From: Candidatus Fermentibacteraceae bacterium
GTDB lineage: Bacteria > Fermentibacterota > Fermentibacteria > Fermentibacterales > JCC-6
Assembly: GCA_016744855.1 (NCBI GenBank)
Contig: JADGDO010000003.1
Span: 241,294 to 305,293, forward strand
Direction of reading: 5' to 3'
Length of the DNA: 64,000 bases
In this document: positions 1 to 8,231 of the stretch, piece by piece
How the letters are laid out: each line of letters starts with the position of its first letter
How positions within the stretch are numbered: the first letter of the stretch is position 1
The notes under the pieces: model-generated
Told to the model about the DNA's origin: nothing
The model's input: the letters and a program-made list of their open reading frames with translations, nothing else
The model's database searches: none
Made by a program: the position numbers and the translations under genes

Positions 1-60
1 CTTTTAACTTGATTGGAGCCTTGTGCAGGCCTCCTGCTGTTGAGACGTGTATTCCTGAAA

Positions 61-1224
61 TCATAAGTTGAATGTCTTTCTAAAGTGAGCAGATGTTTGT
101 TCGGCACGATGAATGAGTTTTTTTCTGACCAAAACCATGCGATGTTGAATATTATCAGAATTAGCCCATGCTTTTTCCAAAACAGCAACAGCTGATCCTG
201 CGGGAACACCGAGTTCACCCATAGGAAGGTACTCTTCGAGTTCTACCTGCTCCATAAATCTCACACACTTGCTGGAGTAGGATATTGAGACAGGAACAGT
301 TCCGCTGGCAACTGCCATGATAAGGCCATGGAGCGGTGAGGTGATCAAAATCCTGCAAGAAGCAATAAGGCTGACAAATTCATCAGTTTTTGAAGTATCT
401 GCAATACTCACGCCGGAGGAATGGCTCATTCTGCTCCGAACAAGATCACAGAATTCTCGATCATCATTCGAAAGTGAACCAGTGTGAAAAGGAAAAAGAA
501 TCACTTCTGAGCCGTGTCTGCTCACATGGTTATCCAGAATTTCTGCCCAAGCATCAGCTGATGGCAGCGGATCTGGAGCTTGATAATTTTTGAACCTTCT
601 ACGTATCTCAAGAGGTAAGATCTTTCCGGATCTGTTTGATACATTCCGGGGAGCTGCTCCAAGAATATTAGGCTTCTCGAGATTGGAATTCTTAATGGGG
701 AGAGTTAGAGCACAATCTGCCGCAAGAATCATATCCGGTTCGCGAAATCCAAGTTTGTGCAGAGTGTTAAAAGAACCTCTATCTCGAACGGTGATACCAT
801 GGCAGCCTTTAAGAGCAAGTCTGGTAAAACACGGGGTGAGTGGAGCAAGCTCATTTCCCTGACCAATGCCTACTGCCCAAGCAAAAGCCTTTTTCCTGAA
901 TAGGATAGCTAGGTAAAGGGGCAATAAATTATAGAGGCTGTACGCCATCGATGAAACATCCTGAACAAGCTCTCCACCACCGACAATGATTATGTCACTC
1001 CACATTGCAGCAGCAAGGATAGCCCTGAGCCTTCCCCCTGAGACATCAAAACACTTTATTCCCGGATACCTCTCAGCAGTGCGAGTTGGAGCAGCAGAAA
1101 GAACTCCTATCTCCACTCCCATTTCAGAAAGAGCCTGAAACTGGGATTGGAAAATAACAGTATCACCAAAATTAGACCCTCCAGCTTCAAGCTCTCCCCA
1201 GCTGAAAGAAATTACTTTTTTCAG
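61..1224 (-). CDS. Polysaccharide pyruvyl transferase family protein (CsaB-like)
   Basis: This protein resembles the polysaccharide pyruvyl transferase family (CsaB/WcaK type), which adds ketal-pyruvate to cell-wall or capsular glycans. The first ATG in frame is at 1122, but the frame stays open upstream to a stop at 1243-1245, and the added residues (KKVISFSWGELEAGGSNFGD) look like the family's N-terminal 'N-x-GD' glycine loop. The only plausible start there is CTG at 1224-1222, preceded by GGAGGA about 5 nt away and overlapping the TGA of the upstream Lon-like gene in a CTGA arrangement. From CTG the protein has about 387 residues. Other family signs are 'SDIIIVGGGELVQD', a 'HGITVRDRGS' segment and the C-terminal 'ITSPLHGLIMAVASGTVPVSISY' region carrying the conserved histidine. 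The acceptor is unknown. The start codon is inference; the family call is fairly sure. Confidence 0.85.
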   Translation of the reverse strand: MKKVISFSWGELEAGGSNFGDTVIFQSQFQALSEMGVEIGVLSAAPTRTAERYPGIKCFDVSGGRLRAILAAAMWSDIIIVGGGELVQDVSSMAYSLYNLLPLYLAILFRKKAFAWAVGIGQGNELAPLTPCFTRLALKGCHGITVRDRGSFNTLHKLGFREPDMILAADCALTLPIKNSNLEKPNILGAAPRNVSNRSGKILPLEIRRRFKNYQAPDPLPSADAWAEILDNHVSRHGSEVILFPFHTGSLSNDDREFCDLVRSRMSHSSGVSIADTSKTDEFVSLIASCRILITSPLHGLIMAVASGTVPVSISYSSKCVRFMEQVELEEYLPMGELGVPAGSAVAVLEKAWANSDNIQHRMVLVRKKLIHRAEQTSAHFRKTFNL

Positions 1225-3611
1225 TGTCTTCCTCCGAAATCCCTAACCGTCTCTGCCATCTCCCGAAGCCTTTTATCGGTTATTCCCAAGATTGTATCTG
1301 CGGGATAAGACCCATGTACACTTCTCTCTCCGGCTTCAATGCCCGTTAGAAGAGAAATGCCTTCTGCTATACATGAAATCGGATAAATGTGGAATTGCTT
1401 TTTCTCAACTGCTTCTATAACATCCCTGTGAAGTTGAAGGTTAACAACATTGGAATCAGGAATCATAACACCCTGATTTCCGGTAAGGCCTCGTTCTTTG
1501 CAAACTTTGAAATGACCCTCAATCTTGTAATTAACTCCACCAATAGGTTGAATTCTACCGTGCTGATTAACAGATCCGGTTACAGCAAGATCCTGACGGA
1601 GAGGAACACCGGACAGAGCACTTAGAAGAGCATAAAGTTCTGTAGAACTTGCACTATCACCATCGACTCCCCCGTAACTCTGTTCAAACACTATCCCGGC
1701 CGAAAGACACAGTGGATAATCTTTTGCAAAGTGTTCACGGAAGAAGCCGGTAATTACATAAACTCCTTTTGTGTGTATCCGACCGGACATTTCTGATTCG
1801 CGTTCAACATTGATTATGCCTTCAACACCGGGGCTAACTGTTGCAGTTATTCTGCTTGGTAAGCCAAAAGAATGATCAGCACCAGAGTAAACAGCGAGAC
1901 CATTAAGCTGACCAACAGCTGAACCGTCAGTATCAACCATTACCTGGTTTTCAAGGATCCTGTTTGTAGCATAATCCTGGCCCATGCTCAGTCGGTATTG
2001 CTTCTCACTGATAGCTTTCGTCACATCAGCCGCGGTGACAACATCGTGACCCTCCTGGTTAGCCCAGTAGGATGCCTGTCTCACATAGTCGGCAACCATG
2101 TTGAATTTCAATGAAATTTTATCCTGCCTACCCGTAAGTCTTACAGCCTGCTCGGCTATAGAACCCATAGCCTCATTACTAAGGGGCAGAATTGATTCTG
2201 ACTGACAGATATAGGCAATGACACCGGCAAAATCTCTTATGTTTTCCTCATTCAAGCTCATAGAGTCATCAAAGTCCGCTCTAACTCTGAAGAGATAACC
2301 AAAATCCGGGTCCTGAGATGCAAGCGTAGAGTAGAGCCATGATGGGCCTATAAGAATAACCTTCACGTCCACATCAATAGGCTCCGGTTGCAGTTCAATT
2401 GGCATGAAAGCCCTGGTCATCTCGTTGGGTCTCGTAATAACTGTTCTGTTTCGTACGGTTTGAATCAGGGTCTGCCACAGTCCAGGCTGCCGTACAACAT
2501 CCATTGCATTAATAATGAGATATCCACCATTTGCACGAAGGAATGAACCTGCGCGTATCATAGTGTGGTCACTGTAGGGTTTGCTGTCTATAACAATCCT
2601 GTCAATGTTTCCAAAAAGTCTGACTGCGTCAGGAAACTGCTCCACAACAACTGGTCGTTTCTTGATGTCAGAATTATCGACAATCAGGTTAACTTCGAAA
2701 ATGATATAGGGGTCGGCTTCCTCTGTATTTGCTGAAAACACATCGATGTTCGTTAGAATTGTCTCTTCAATCTGATTGACATACTCAGCAGATTCCTTGC
2801 CTCCGAGGCCTGAAAGCCGGTCTAGAATTCCTGCGACAGTTGGTTTAAGAATTCTCTTATAAAGCTTTTCTATCTCAACCTGAGCTTTTATCTCAATTGA
2901 TTGAGAGTGTCTGATAGCTGAAGTCAGGAGCTTAAACAATTCTGTGTGAAGCTCTCTGTACTCCTTCAATTTCTCAGGTGTAATTTTTTCTTCTGCCGCC
3001 ATCTGCTGCAATTGCTCATAGGTGTGCGGTTTTCCTTCTATAACGGGAAGCACATCGGGTCTGCTCTGCCCCTGCCCCGAGGGTATACTTACAACAGCAA
3101 ACCCTGCGCTGACTGCTTCACTTTCCACCTTGCCCATATGAGTTTTCTTCTCGTTGGAAAATTCCTCAATCAGGGCACCTTTAGCTGCGGCTGTACTTTC
3201 ACTTCTAAGGACAACCGGAATATTCTTTTTAAGAAGTTCTACGCAGAGTTCAACACCTTCTTTGAATTTCCTTCCTTCTCCTTTTGGAAAAACAAGAGCT
3301 CTTGGTCTGGTCGAGTCCTCAAAATTGTAGACATAACAGAGATCTGTAAGTTTGTCTGTCGTTGTATCTATCTTGTCAAGAATCCTCTTAACAGTTGTTT
3401 CTCGTCCACTACCCGAAACACCTGTTACAAACATGTTGTAACCGCTGCTGGGGATCTCAAGCCCGAGTTTTACTGCCCTGACAGCCCTGTCCTGACCGAC
3501 TATCTCTTTGGAGGGAGAAAGTTCACTGCTTTTGCTGAATTCAAAGAAATTGTCAGGACATGTCCATTTAAGCTCAGCGGGTTTCAGAGATTTCAGAGGC
3601 TTGGCTGTCAT
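1221..3611 (-). CDS. Lon-like ATP-dependent protease (AAA_32 / Lon C-terminal protease, YcbZ/LonB type)
   Basis: This is an AAA+ protease of the Lon-related group with an AAA_32 domain, like E. coli YcbZ, not classical Lon: there is no Lon N-terminal substrate domain. With the start chosen here (796 aa), a P-loop 'GVSGSGRETT' lies near residue 65. An inserted helical region and the ATPase core follow ('GGYLIINAMDV' as Walker B-like). The C-terminal protease domain carries the Ser-Lys dyad: Ser653 in 'GDSAS' and Lys696 in 'GGVNYKIEG', 43 residues apart as in Lon. The frame opens at an ATG at 3659, but that ATG has no ribosome-binding site. ATG 3611 has GGAAGG 7 nt upstream and begins the typical 'MTAKPLKSL...', so I place the start there. 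The gene is upstream of, and coupled to, the pyruvyl transferase. A cytosolic quality-control role is inferred from the family. Confidence 0.92.
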   Translation of the reverse strand: MTAKPLKSLKPAELKWTCPDNFFEFSKSSELSPSKEIVGQDRAVRAVKLGLEIPSSGYNMFVTGVSGSGRETTVKRILDKIDTTTDKLTDLCYVYNFEDSTRPRALVFPKGEGRKFKEGVELCVELLKKNIPVVLRSESTAAAKGALIEEFSNEKKTHMGKVESEAVSAGFAVVSIPSGQGQSRPDVLPVIEGKPHTYEQLQQMAAEEKITPEKLKEYRELHTELFKLLTSAIRHSQSIEIKAQVEIEKLYKRILKPTVAGILDRLSGLGGKESAEYVNQIEETILTNIDVFSANTEEADPYIIFEVNLIVDNSDIKKRPVVVEQFPDAVRLFGNIDRIVIDSKPYSDHTMIRAGSFLRANGGYLIINAMDVVRQPGLWQTLIQTVRNRTVITRPNEMTRAFMPIELQPEPIDVDVKVILIGPSWLYSTLASQDPDFGYLFRVRADFDDSMSLNEENIRDFAGVIAYICQSESILPLSNEAMGSIAEQAVRLTGRQDKISLKFNMVADYVRQASYWANQEGHDVVTAADVTKAISEKQYRLSMGQDYATNRILENQVMVDTDGSAVGQLNGLAVYSGADHSFGLPSRITATVSPGVEGIINVERESEMSGRIHTKGVYVITGFFREHFAKDYPLCLSAGIVFEQSYGGVDGDSASSTELYALLSALSGVPLRQDLAVTGSVNQHGRIQPIGGVNYKIEGHFKVCKERGLTGNQGVMIPDSNVVNLQLHRDVIEAVEKKQFHIYPISCIAEGISLLTGIEAGERSVHGSYPADTILGITDKRLREMAETVRDFGGRH

Positions 3612-3925
3612 TTTCATACCTTCCGGCAAAGTGTGTAGTTCTACAAAATTGTACAGCATAGAATACCATAATTTGTTCTTTTTTCAAGACACAACATTTA
3701 ATCGCAGGATAAGTGCGGAAAAGAAATTCAAAAGCAAAAAAATGTTTTGCTACCGAGTCCGGCTGTTCTTCCTGAAACGAGCATCACTTCTGATAAATGC
3801 CTCTATACCCCTGCTCTTTGTAAACAAGACTGTTTGTCGACAACAGTCAATTGCCATTGTTGCTGAATAAGCATAGGATAAGTGTGCAACTGCTTACAGA
3901 GAAACCAAAACGAAAGAGGGGGAAA
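3612..3925. other. Divergent intergenic region between the Lon-like protease and MscS genes
   Basis: About 310 bases with no convincing gene; open frames here are overlaps from the flanking coding sequence. It must hold promoters for both directions. The only distinct structure is the inverted repeat at 3828-3848. Confidence 0.5.
3828..3848. promoter_or_regulatory. Inverted repeat, possible operator
   Basis: The sequence GACTGTTTGTC/GACAACAGTC is a near-perfect palindrome: ten paired positions per arm, one extra T in the left arm, and no loop. It contains the perfect 10-mer TTGTCGACAA. It lies about 80 nt upstream of the mscS start and has no T-tract, so an operator for a dimeric regulator fits better than a terminator. 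The regulator is unknown. Confidence 0.4.
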
Positions 3926-4738
3926 ATGCAGGCATTCTTTGATTCTCTGCCAGGGATTCTATCCACATACGGGCTGAAAGTGCTTATGGCTCTTCTAATT
4001 ATTTTTGTTGGGCGCTGGATTGCTGCTCTTATCAAGAAAACAGTTAGAAAAGCTCTTCTTAAGAAAGATGTTGACCCAACCATTGTCAATTTTTCTTGTT
4101 CGATTGCATATGTAGCTTTGATGGCTTTTGTACTTGTTGCTGCTCTAGGTCAGCTTGGAGTCCAAACCTCATCCATTGTAGCAATTCTCGGTGCATCGGC
4201 CCTAGCTATCGGCCTTGCGCTGCAGGGCTCCCTTTCCAACCTCTCAGCAGGTGTAATCCTAATGGTTACAAGACCGTTCAAAATCGGTGATTACATAGAA
4301 GCCAGTGGAGACAAAGGTGTTGTAGAGCTTATCAGCCTACTTGCAACTACTTTAAAAACGGTCGACAACAAAAAAGTGATTGTTCCGAATGCAAAACTTA
4401 CCGGTGGCTCAATTACAAACTACACTGCTGAAGAAATCCGAAGAATTGATCTGACTGTTTCAGTAGCATATGACTGCGATCTGAGAAAAGTACGAACCGT
4501 TCTTGTTGATGAAGTGCTGAAAGATTCAAGGGTTTTAAAAGATCCAGAGCTTTTTGTAGGTGTAGTCGAGATGGCAGACAGCTCGGTCAACCTAGTAGTC
4601 AGACCATGGGTAAAAACATCAGATTACTGGAATGTTTTCTTTGCTCTTAATGAAAGCATCAAACTGAGACTGGATGCAGAGGAAATCTCCATTCCATTCC
4701 CACAGGCAGATATACATCTTTTCAACGCTGCTCAGTAG
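3926..4738 (+). CDS. mscS: Small-conductance mechanosensitive ion channel (MscS family)
   Basis: This is an inner-membrane channel that opens under membrane tension to release solutes during hypo-osmotic shock. The 270-residue length matches E. coli MscS (286). An N-terminal amphipathic segment is followed by TM1 ('LKVLMALLIIFVGRW'), TM2 ('IAYVALMAFVLVAALGQLG') and the signature pore helix TM3 ('ILGASALAIGLALQGSLSNLSAGV'). The MscS beta domain follows ('RPFKIGDYIE', 'VIVPNAKLTGGSITNYT'), then the C-terminal alpha/beta cage. The frame is open back to 3851, but ATG 3926 has a purine-rich AGAGGGGG just upstream and begins the conserved part. It converges on the dnaE-like gene with no spacer: the two stop codons are adjacent. 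Confidence 0.95.
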   Translation: MQAFFDSLPGILSTYGLKVLMALLIIFVGRWIAALIKKTVRKALLKKDVDPTIVNFSCSIAYVALMAFVLVAALGQLGVQTSSIVAILGASALAIGLALQGSLSNLSAGVILMVTRPFKIGDYIEASGDKGVVELISLLATTLKTVDNKKVIVPNAKLTGGSITNYTAEEIRRIDLTVSVAYDCDLRKVRTVLVDEVLKDSRVLKDPELFVGVVEMADSSVNLVVRPWVKTSDYWNVFFALNESIKLRLDAEEISIPFPQADIHLFNAAQ

Positions 4739-7516
4739 CTAATCAACAACCTGACGCACAATTGTTCGCTCCGCTGTGGTTTCACAGCGGAGCGCCAGTG
4801 TGGCACCCTTTCTTCTAAGAATTACAGATGCTTTCCGGTACCAGGGTGAGGGTACAAACACATCAACAACACCCGTTTCATCTTCCAGCATAAAAAAACC
4901 TGCTCCACCTTTCAGAGAACGACCTGTGATTACCCTCCCCCACACAACGGACTTCCCCCGCAAAGGCATCTCCGCGATACAGATTGTTCCGGAAGGTCTT
5001 GTTTTGAATGCAAGGGGGTGCGACTCTGTGGTTACCTCCATAAGCTGAAGTTCTTTCTCAGCTCTTACGGATGGTATGTATGAAGGTAGTGGAGGAGGTG
5101 GCATCCCGAAGGGGAAAAGAGAGCTCCCCCCTTCTTGAATACACCATGCTGCCTGAGAGCGATTCATACTCATTGAGTCGAAGCAACCGGCAATAGCCAT
5201 GTTCAGACCAACTTTCAGCCCGATACCGACAGACCTAACCTGAACTGGATGCGTATATGGCCTTCCTCTTCTGATCTTTTCAAATTCGATCTCCCCCATT
5301 CCATCCAAGTAACCCATACCTATCATGATAGAATTTTCAGAGGGCGATGTGCAGAACCATTCCGAAGTGTTTGCATCAGGAGGAAGTATCCTTAGACCAA
5401 GCCTTCTTGCTTCCTCTATGTAAACAGGATGCCTGTAAAAGCCTCCTCCCGCTGCCAGAAAGGCTGCCATCGCATCGGCTGGTCTTTCAGCTTTTATAGA
5501 AGCGTAAGCAGACGCCACTGCAGCATAAGTCATGGAATGAGCTTTGCAGAAACCATATCCGGCATAACCTGAAAGCAGCTCCCAGGCTCGTTCCGCTATT
5601 AATCCTGAAAAACCGTTTCCCAGGCATCTCCTGACTATTTCATCACGCTCAACGGTTTTACGTTTCAGCCTTCTGCGCATAAGATCACCCTCTGCAGGAG
5701 ATAGCCCCAGAAGTACACAAGCTGCTTCTGTAACATTCTCTTGGTAAAGCATTACTCCTCGGTTCTCAAGAAGGATGTTACGAAGGGGAGAGGGAATATT
5801 TCTTTCTCCACCGGCCATATACTTGTCACGTCCTCCGCCCGAGGCTGCCCCCGGCCTTACCAGAGCAAGAGCCCTCGCAACATCTTCTACAGACTGAATG
5901 CTCATTCTCTTTAAAAGACCCCTCATTGCAGGGCTTTCTATATGGGGCACCCCTATAGTAGCACCCCTGTTAATCAATTCACAGGTTCTCGATTCAAGAG
6001 AACCGTTGTGGTTTACGAGCTTGACAGGATCAGTCTTACCTGCAGCAAGTGAGAGAGAGGTGAGCCCTCTCTGCCCTAAAAGATCCATCTTTATAAGACC
6101 AGCGTACTCAACTCCATGCATGTCCATCTGGGTAACTGGCAAGCCTCCGCTGCACATCTCCACGGGAACTGTTGAGGCAATAAGATCTTCTCCGACAACA
6201 ACCCCGCACGGGTGAGGCATCAGGTGGGAAGGAAGCCCATTTAAAAGCTCAGCGTGCTCCATAACGATTGCTGGCAAAGGCTGTTTCCACACCGGATTCC
6301 ATGGAGACCGTGACAATTTAGCCAGAACATCAGTTTCATCTCTGGAAATCCCACAGGCCGAAGCTGCAACCCGTACTGCCGACTTTGTGCGGTATGTCAC
6401 TGTTGCTGATACAGCTGCAGTTCTCTCTCCCCATTCAGCCAGAAACCATTTGTATACCATGTCTCTTCTGCTTCCATCTATGTCGAGATCGATATCGGGA
6501 GGATCATCGCGCAAGCGGTTAAAAAATCTGGAGAAAGAAAGTCCGTATCGAATTGGACAGATTGCAGAAAGGCCAAGAAGCCTCGAGACCAAACTGCCTG
6601 CAGCAGACCCTCTGGCAACAGCCAGTATTCCTCTATCTTTGCAATAGGAGATTATCCTGTGAAAAACAAGAAAATAACCACAAAGGCCAGCACTGCTTAG
6701 CTCACGAAGTTCATCAAAAAGCCGTTTTTCTGCAGCTTCACTTCTTCCGTATTCCTCTCGAAGCCTGGGAAACAGTATCTCTCTCAGTCTACCGCTATCG
6801 TCGTCGGTTATAACCGGTGGCCTGTATGGACTTTGTACGGGAAGAGTGCAAACAAGCTCACAAAGTCTCAGATTGTTTTCCAGAGCAAATGGAGCAGCTC
6901 TCCACAGCTTCGGAGAGTACTGAACTGGAGATTCAAGGCAGGAGAAGAAGGGTGATTGCTGGACATGAGGGTCTGGAAGCAATTCATCTGCCTTGCGGAG
7001 GATGGAATGAACAATAGGAGATTTTTCACTAACGTACATTGAAGGGAAACAGGCAATTGGAAGAACACCAAGTGGGCAGTCCGGGTCAGGCTGACCCGGC
7101 AAGACTGGAATGTATACCAACCCCCTCCAGCCCTTCTCAAGAATGTGTGTGGCATGCGATACATCCTTCACAAGAGAGAAGAGCTGATCGGAATCAGCAA
7201 ATGCTTCCAGGTGATTAACTCTCTCTTCAAGGTGAACTGAAGTTACAAGCCTGCAAAGTTGCCCCCAGCCAGATGCCAGGGCTCCTACGACAATAATTCC
7301 ACCTATAGTTTCAATTTCTGCACCAGCAACACCCTTGAAGCCTGCTTTTGTAGAGGCTTCAGCAAAGCGGTGCTGACCGTAAACACCGCCGGTATCTGCC
7401 AACAAAGCACCACCAAAGCCGCAACGCACAGCTTCTTCAACCAGTGACTCAGGTAAATCTGTGCCCCAGGAGAAGCTATAACCGCTTTTAACCCAAAGAA
7501 GTAGAGGTTTTCGCAT
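4739..7516 (-). CDS. DnaE-type DNA polymerase III alpha subunit, short form with degenerate PHP domain
   Basis: This is a C-family replicative-type polymerase of 925 residues, shorter than E. coli DnaE (1160) and than typical DnaE2/ImuC (about 1050). The order is PHP domain (1-about 200), palm and fingers, helix-hairpin-helix region, and a C-terminal OB fold (about 840-925). Palm aspartates are visible at 343 and 345 in 'PPDIDLDID' and at 478 in 'IKMDLLGQRGL'; 'ARGSAAGSLV' and 'YGFCKAHSMTYA' are also typical. The usual PHP metal motif near the N-terminus (HxHSxYS) reads 'WVKSGYSFSWGTD', so PHP exonuclease or pyrophosphatase activity is probably lost. The beta-clamp tail is not obvious. No imuA/imuB-like neighbour is present. 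A translesion or accessory role is more likely than main replicase, but this is inference. Confidence 0.88.
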   Translation of the reverse strand: MRKPLLLWVKSGYSFSWGTDLPESLVEEAVRCGFGGALLADTGGVYGQHRFAEASTKAGFKGVAGAEIETIGGIIVVGALASGWGQLCRLVTSVHLEERVNHLEAFADSDQLFSLVKDVSHATHILEKGWRGLVYIPVLPGQPDPDCPLGVLPIACFPSMYVSEKSPIVHSILRKADELLPDPHVQQSPFFSCLESPVQYSPKLWRAAPFALENNLRLCELVCTLPVQSPYRPPVITDDDSGRLREILFPRLREEYGRSEAAEKRLFDELRELSSAGLCGYFLVFHRIISYCKDRGILAVARGSAAGSLVSRLLGLSAICPIRYGLSFSRFFNRLRDDPPDIDLDIDGSRRDMVYKWFLAEWGERTAAVSATVTYRTKSAVRVAASACGISRDETDVLAKLSRSPWNPVWKQPLPAIVMEHAELLNGLPSHLMPHPCGVVVGEDLIASTVPVEMCSGGLPVTQMDMHGVEYAGLIKMDLLGQRGLTSLSLAAGKTDPVKLVNHNGSLESRTCELINRGATIGVPHIESPAMRGLLKRMSIQSVEDVARALALVRPGAASGGGRDKYMAGGERNIPSPLRNILLENRGVMLYQENVTEAACVLLGLSPAEGDLMRRRLKRKTVERDEIVRRCLGNGFSGLIAERAWELLSGYAGYGFCKAHSMTYAAVASAYASIKAERPADAMAAFLAAGGGFYRHPVYIEEARRLGLRILPPDANTSEWFCTSPSENSIMIGMGYLDGMGEIEFEKIRRGRPYTHPVQVRSVGIGLKVGLNMAIAGCFDSMSMNRSQAAWCIQEGGSSLFPFGMPPPPLPSYIPSVRAEKELQLMEVTTESHPLAFKTRPSGTICIAEMPLRGKSVVWGRVITGRSLKGGAGFFMLEDETGVVDVFVPSPWYRKASVILRRKGATLALRCETTAERTIVRQVVD
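4767..4794. terminator. Perfect 12-bp hairpin at the convergent mscS/dnaE end, possible bidirectional transcription stop
   Basis: CGCTCCGCTGTG and CACAGCGGAGCG form a perfect 12-bp stem around a GTTT loop. It sits 29 nt downstream of the mscS stop and inside the last codons of the dnaE-like gene. There is no U-tract on either strand, so it is not a canonical intrinsic terminator. It could still block the convergent polymerase or protect the mscS 3' end. Confidence 0.4.
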
Positions 7517-7662
7517 GCCCTATACTAAACAAATGTTTACTTTTAGGCAAAGTATTGCTGATTTCACAAAAACTGATTCCCTACTTCCTCAAAGAAGCAG
7601 ACCATGCAACTTGAAGCACAAATTCTATATATTCGTAGACAAACTTTTGAAGGGAGAATACC

Positions 7663-7770
7663 ATGGCCAAGGGACAGGATGCAAAGAAAAATGTAAAGAA
7701 AAAGGCGGAAAAAACGCTGAAAGAGAAACGCAAAGAAAAAAAGGAAAAGAAAGCCAATAAGAGTTATTAG
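7663..7770 (+). CDS. Lysine-rich 35-residue protein
   Basis: This short reading frame encodes MAKGQDAKKNVKKKAEKTLK, then a mixed Lys/Glu stretch ending in NKSY. About half of the residues are Lys, Arg or Glu, with no hydrophobic core, so it is likely a highly charged helix or a disordered peptide. A good ribosome-binding site (AGGGAG, 6 nt spacing) precedes the ATG. I recall short proteins beginning MAKGQ-KK with a following KTLKEK motif as a recurrent unannotated family in other bacteria, but I cannot confirm that here. It could bind nucleic acid, by charge alone. The adjacent frame beginning at 7515 overlaps it but has no ribosome-binding site. Confidence 0.65.
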   Translation: MAKGQDAKKNVKKKAEKTLKEKRKEKKEKKANKSY

Positions 7771-8156
7771 TTTATAAAACTAGTTGATTACGAAACCAAT
7801 CCAGAGATATTTAATCTAAACCATAGATATGGAATGTCTCTGTTGGTTGGAAATGCAAGTCTAGGCATATCAAAGCTGAGCTGAGAGATCACACTCTGTA
7901 CTCAGAACAAATTTGAATCTGTATGGGCTTGTTCTAAAGATAATCTGGAATCTTTCATCCTGCTATGAACTACCTCGCTACAGAATACGGTGTTAAGATC
8001 CAGTGAAGGTAACTTTGCACCAAATCTGCGAGTAAAATACTGGAATGAATCAGCTGCAGCATATGTATATGAAAACCCCACAACATCAGATAACACGATG
8101 TGAAACCCGGAAACAATAAAATGCACAGACAGGGTCAAAATTTAAGAAATCATTCA
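7771..8156. other. Intergenic region, possibly decayed coding sequence
   Basis: There is no intact gene on either strand. A small inverted repeat (TAGTTT-ATA-AAACTA, 7768-7782) follows the lysine-rich gene but lacks a T-tract. Short open stretches on the plus strand around 7950-8100 read like protein but are interrupted by stops in every frame. They may be a relic; I could not identify a family. Confidence 0.35.
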
Positions 8157-8185
8157 TTGACATGGGATTAGCTATTTTCAATACT
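8157..8185 (+). promoter_or_regulatory. Sigma70-type promoter for the C25 protease gene
   Basis: A perfect TTGACA (8157-8162), a 17-nt spacer and AATACT (8180-8185, four of six matches to TATAAT) lie about 45 nt upstream of the protease start. Confidence 0.5.
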
Positions 8186-8231
8186 AAACAAGATAAATTT
8201 GTTAGAAAATAATAATAATCGGAGGTCTTCA

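Noticed and set aside
2946..3638. 230-codon plus-strand open frame
   Set aside because: It is the complement of the Lon-like protease gene, has no ribosome-binding site, and its product has no protein-like pattern.
7515..7760. Plus-strand frame overlapping the lysine-rich gene
   Set aside because: No ribosome-binding site at its start. The frame one base off, beginning at 7663, has a good site and ends naturally.
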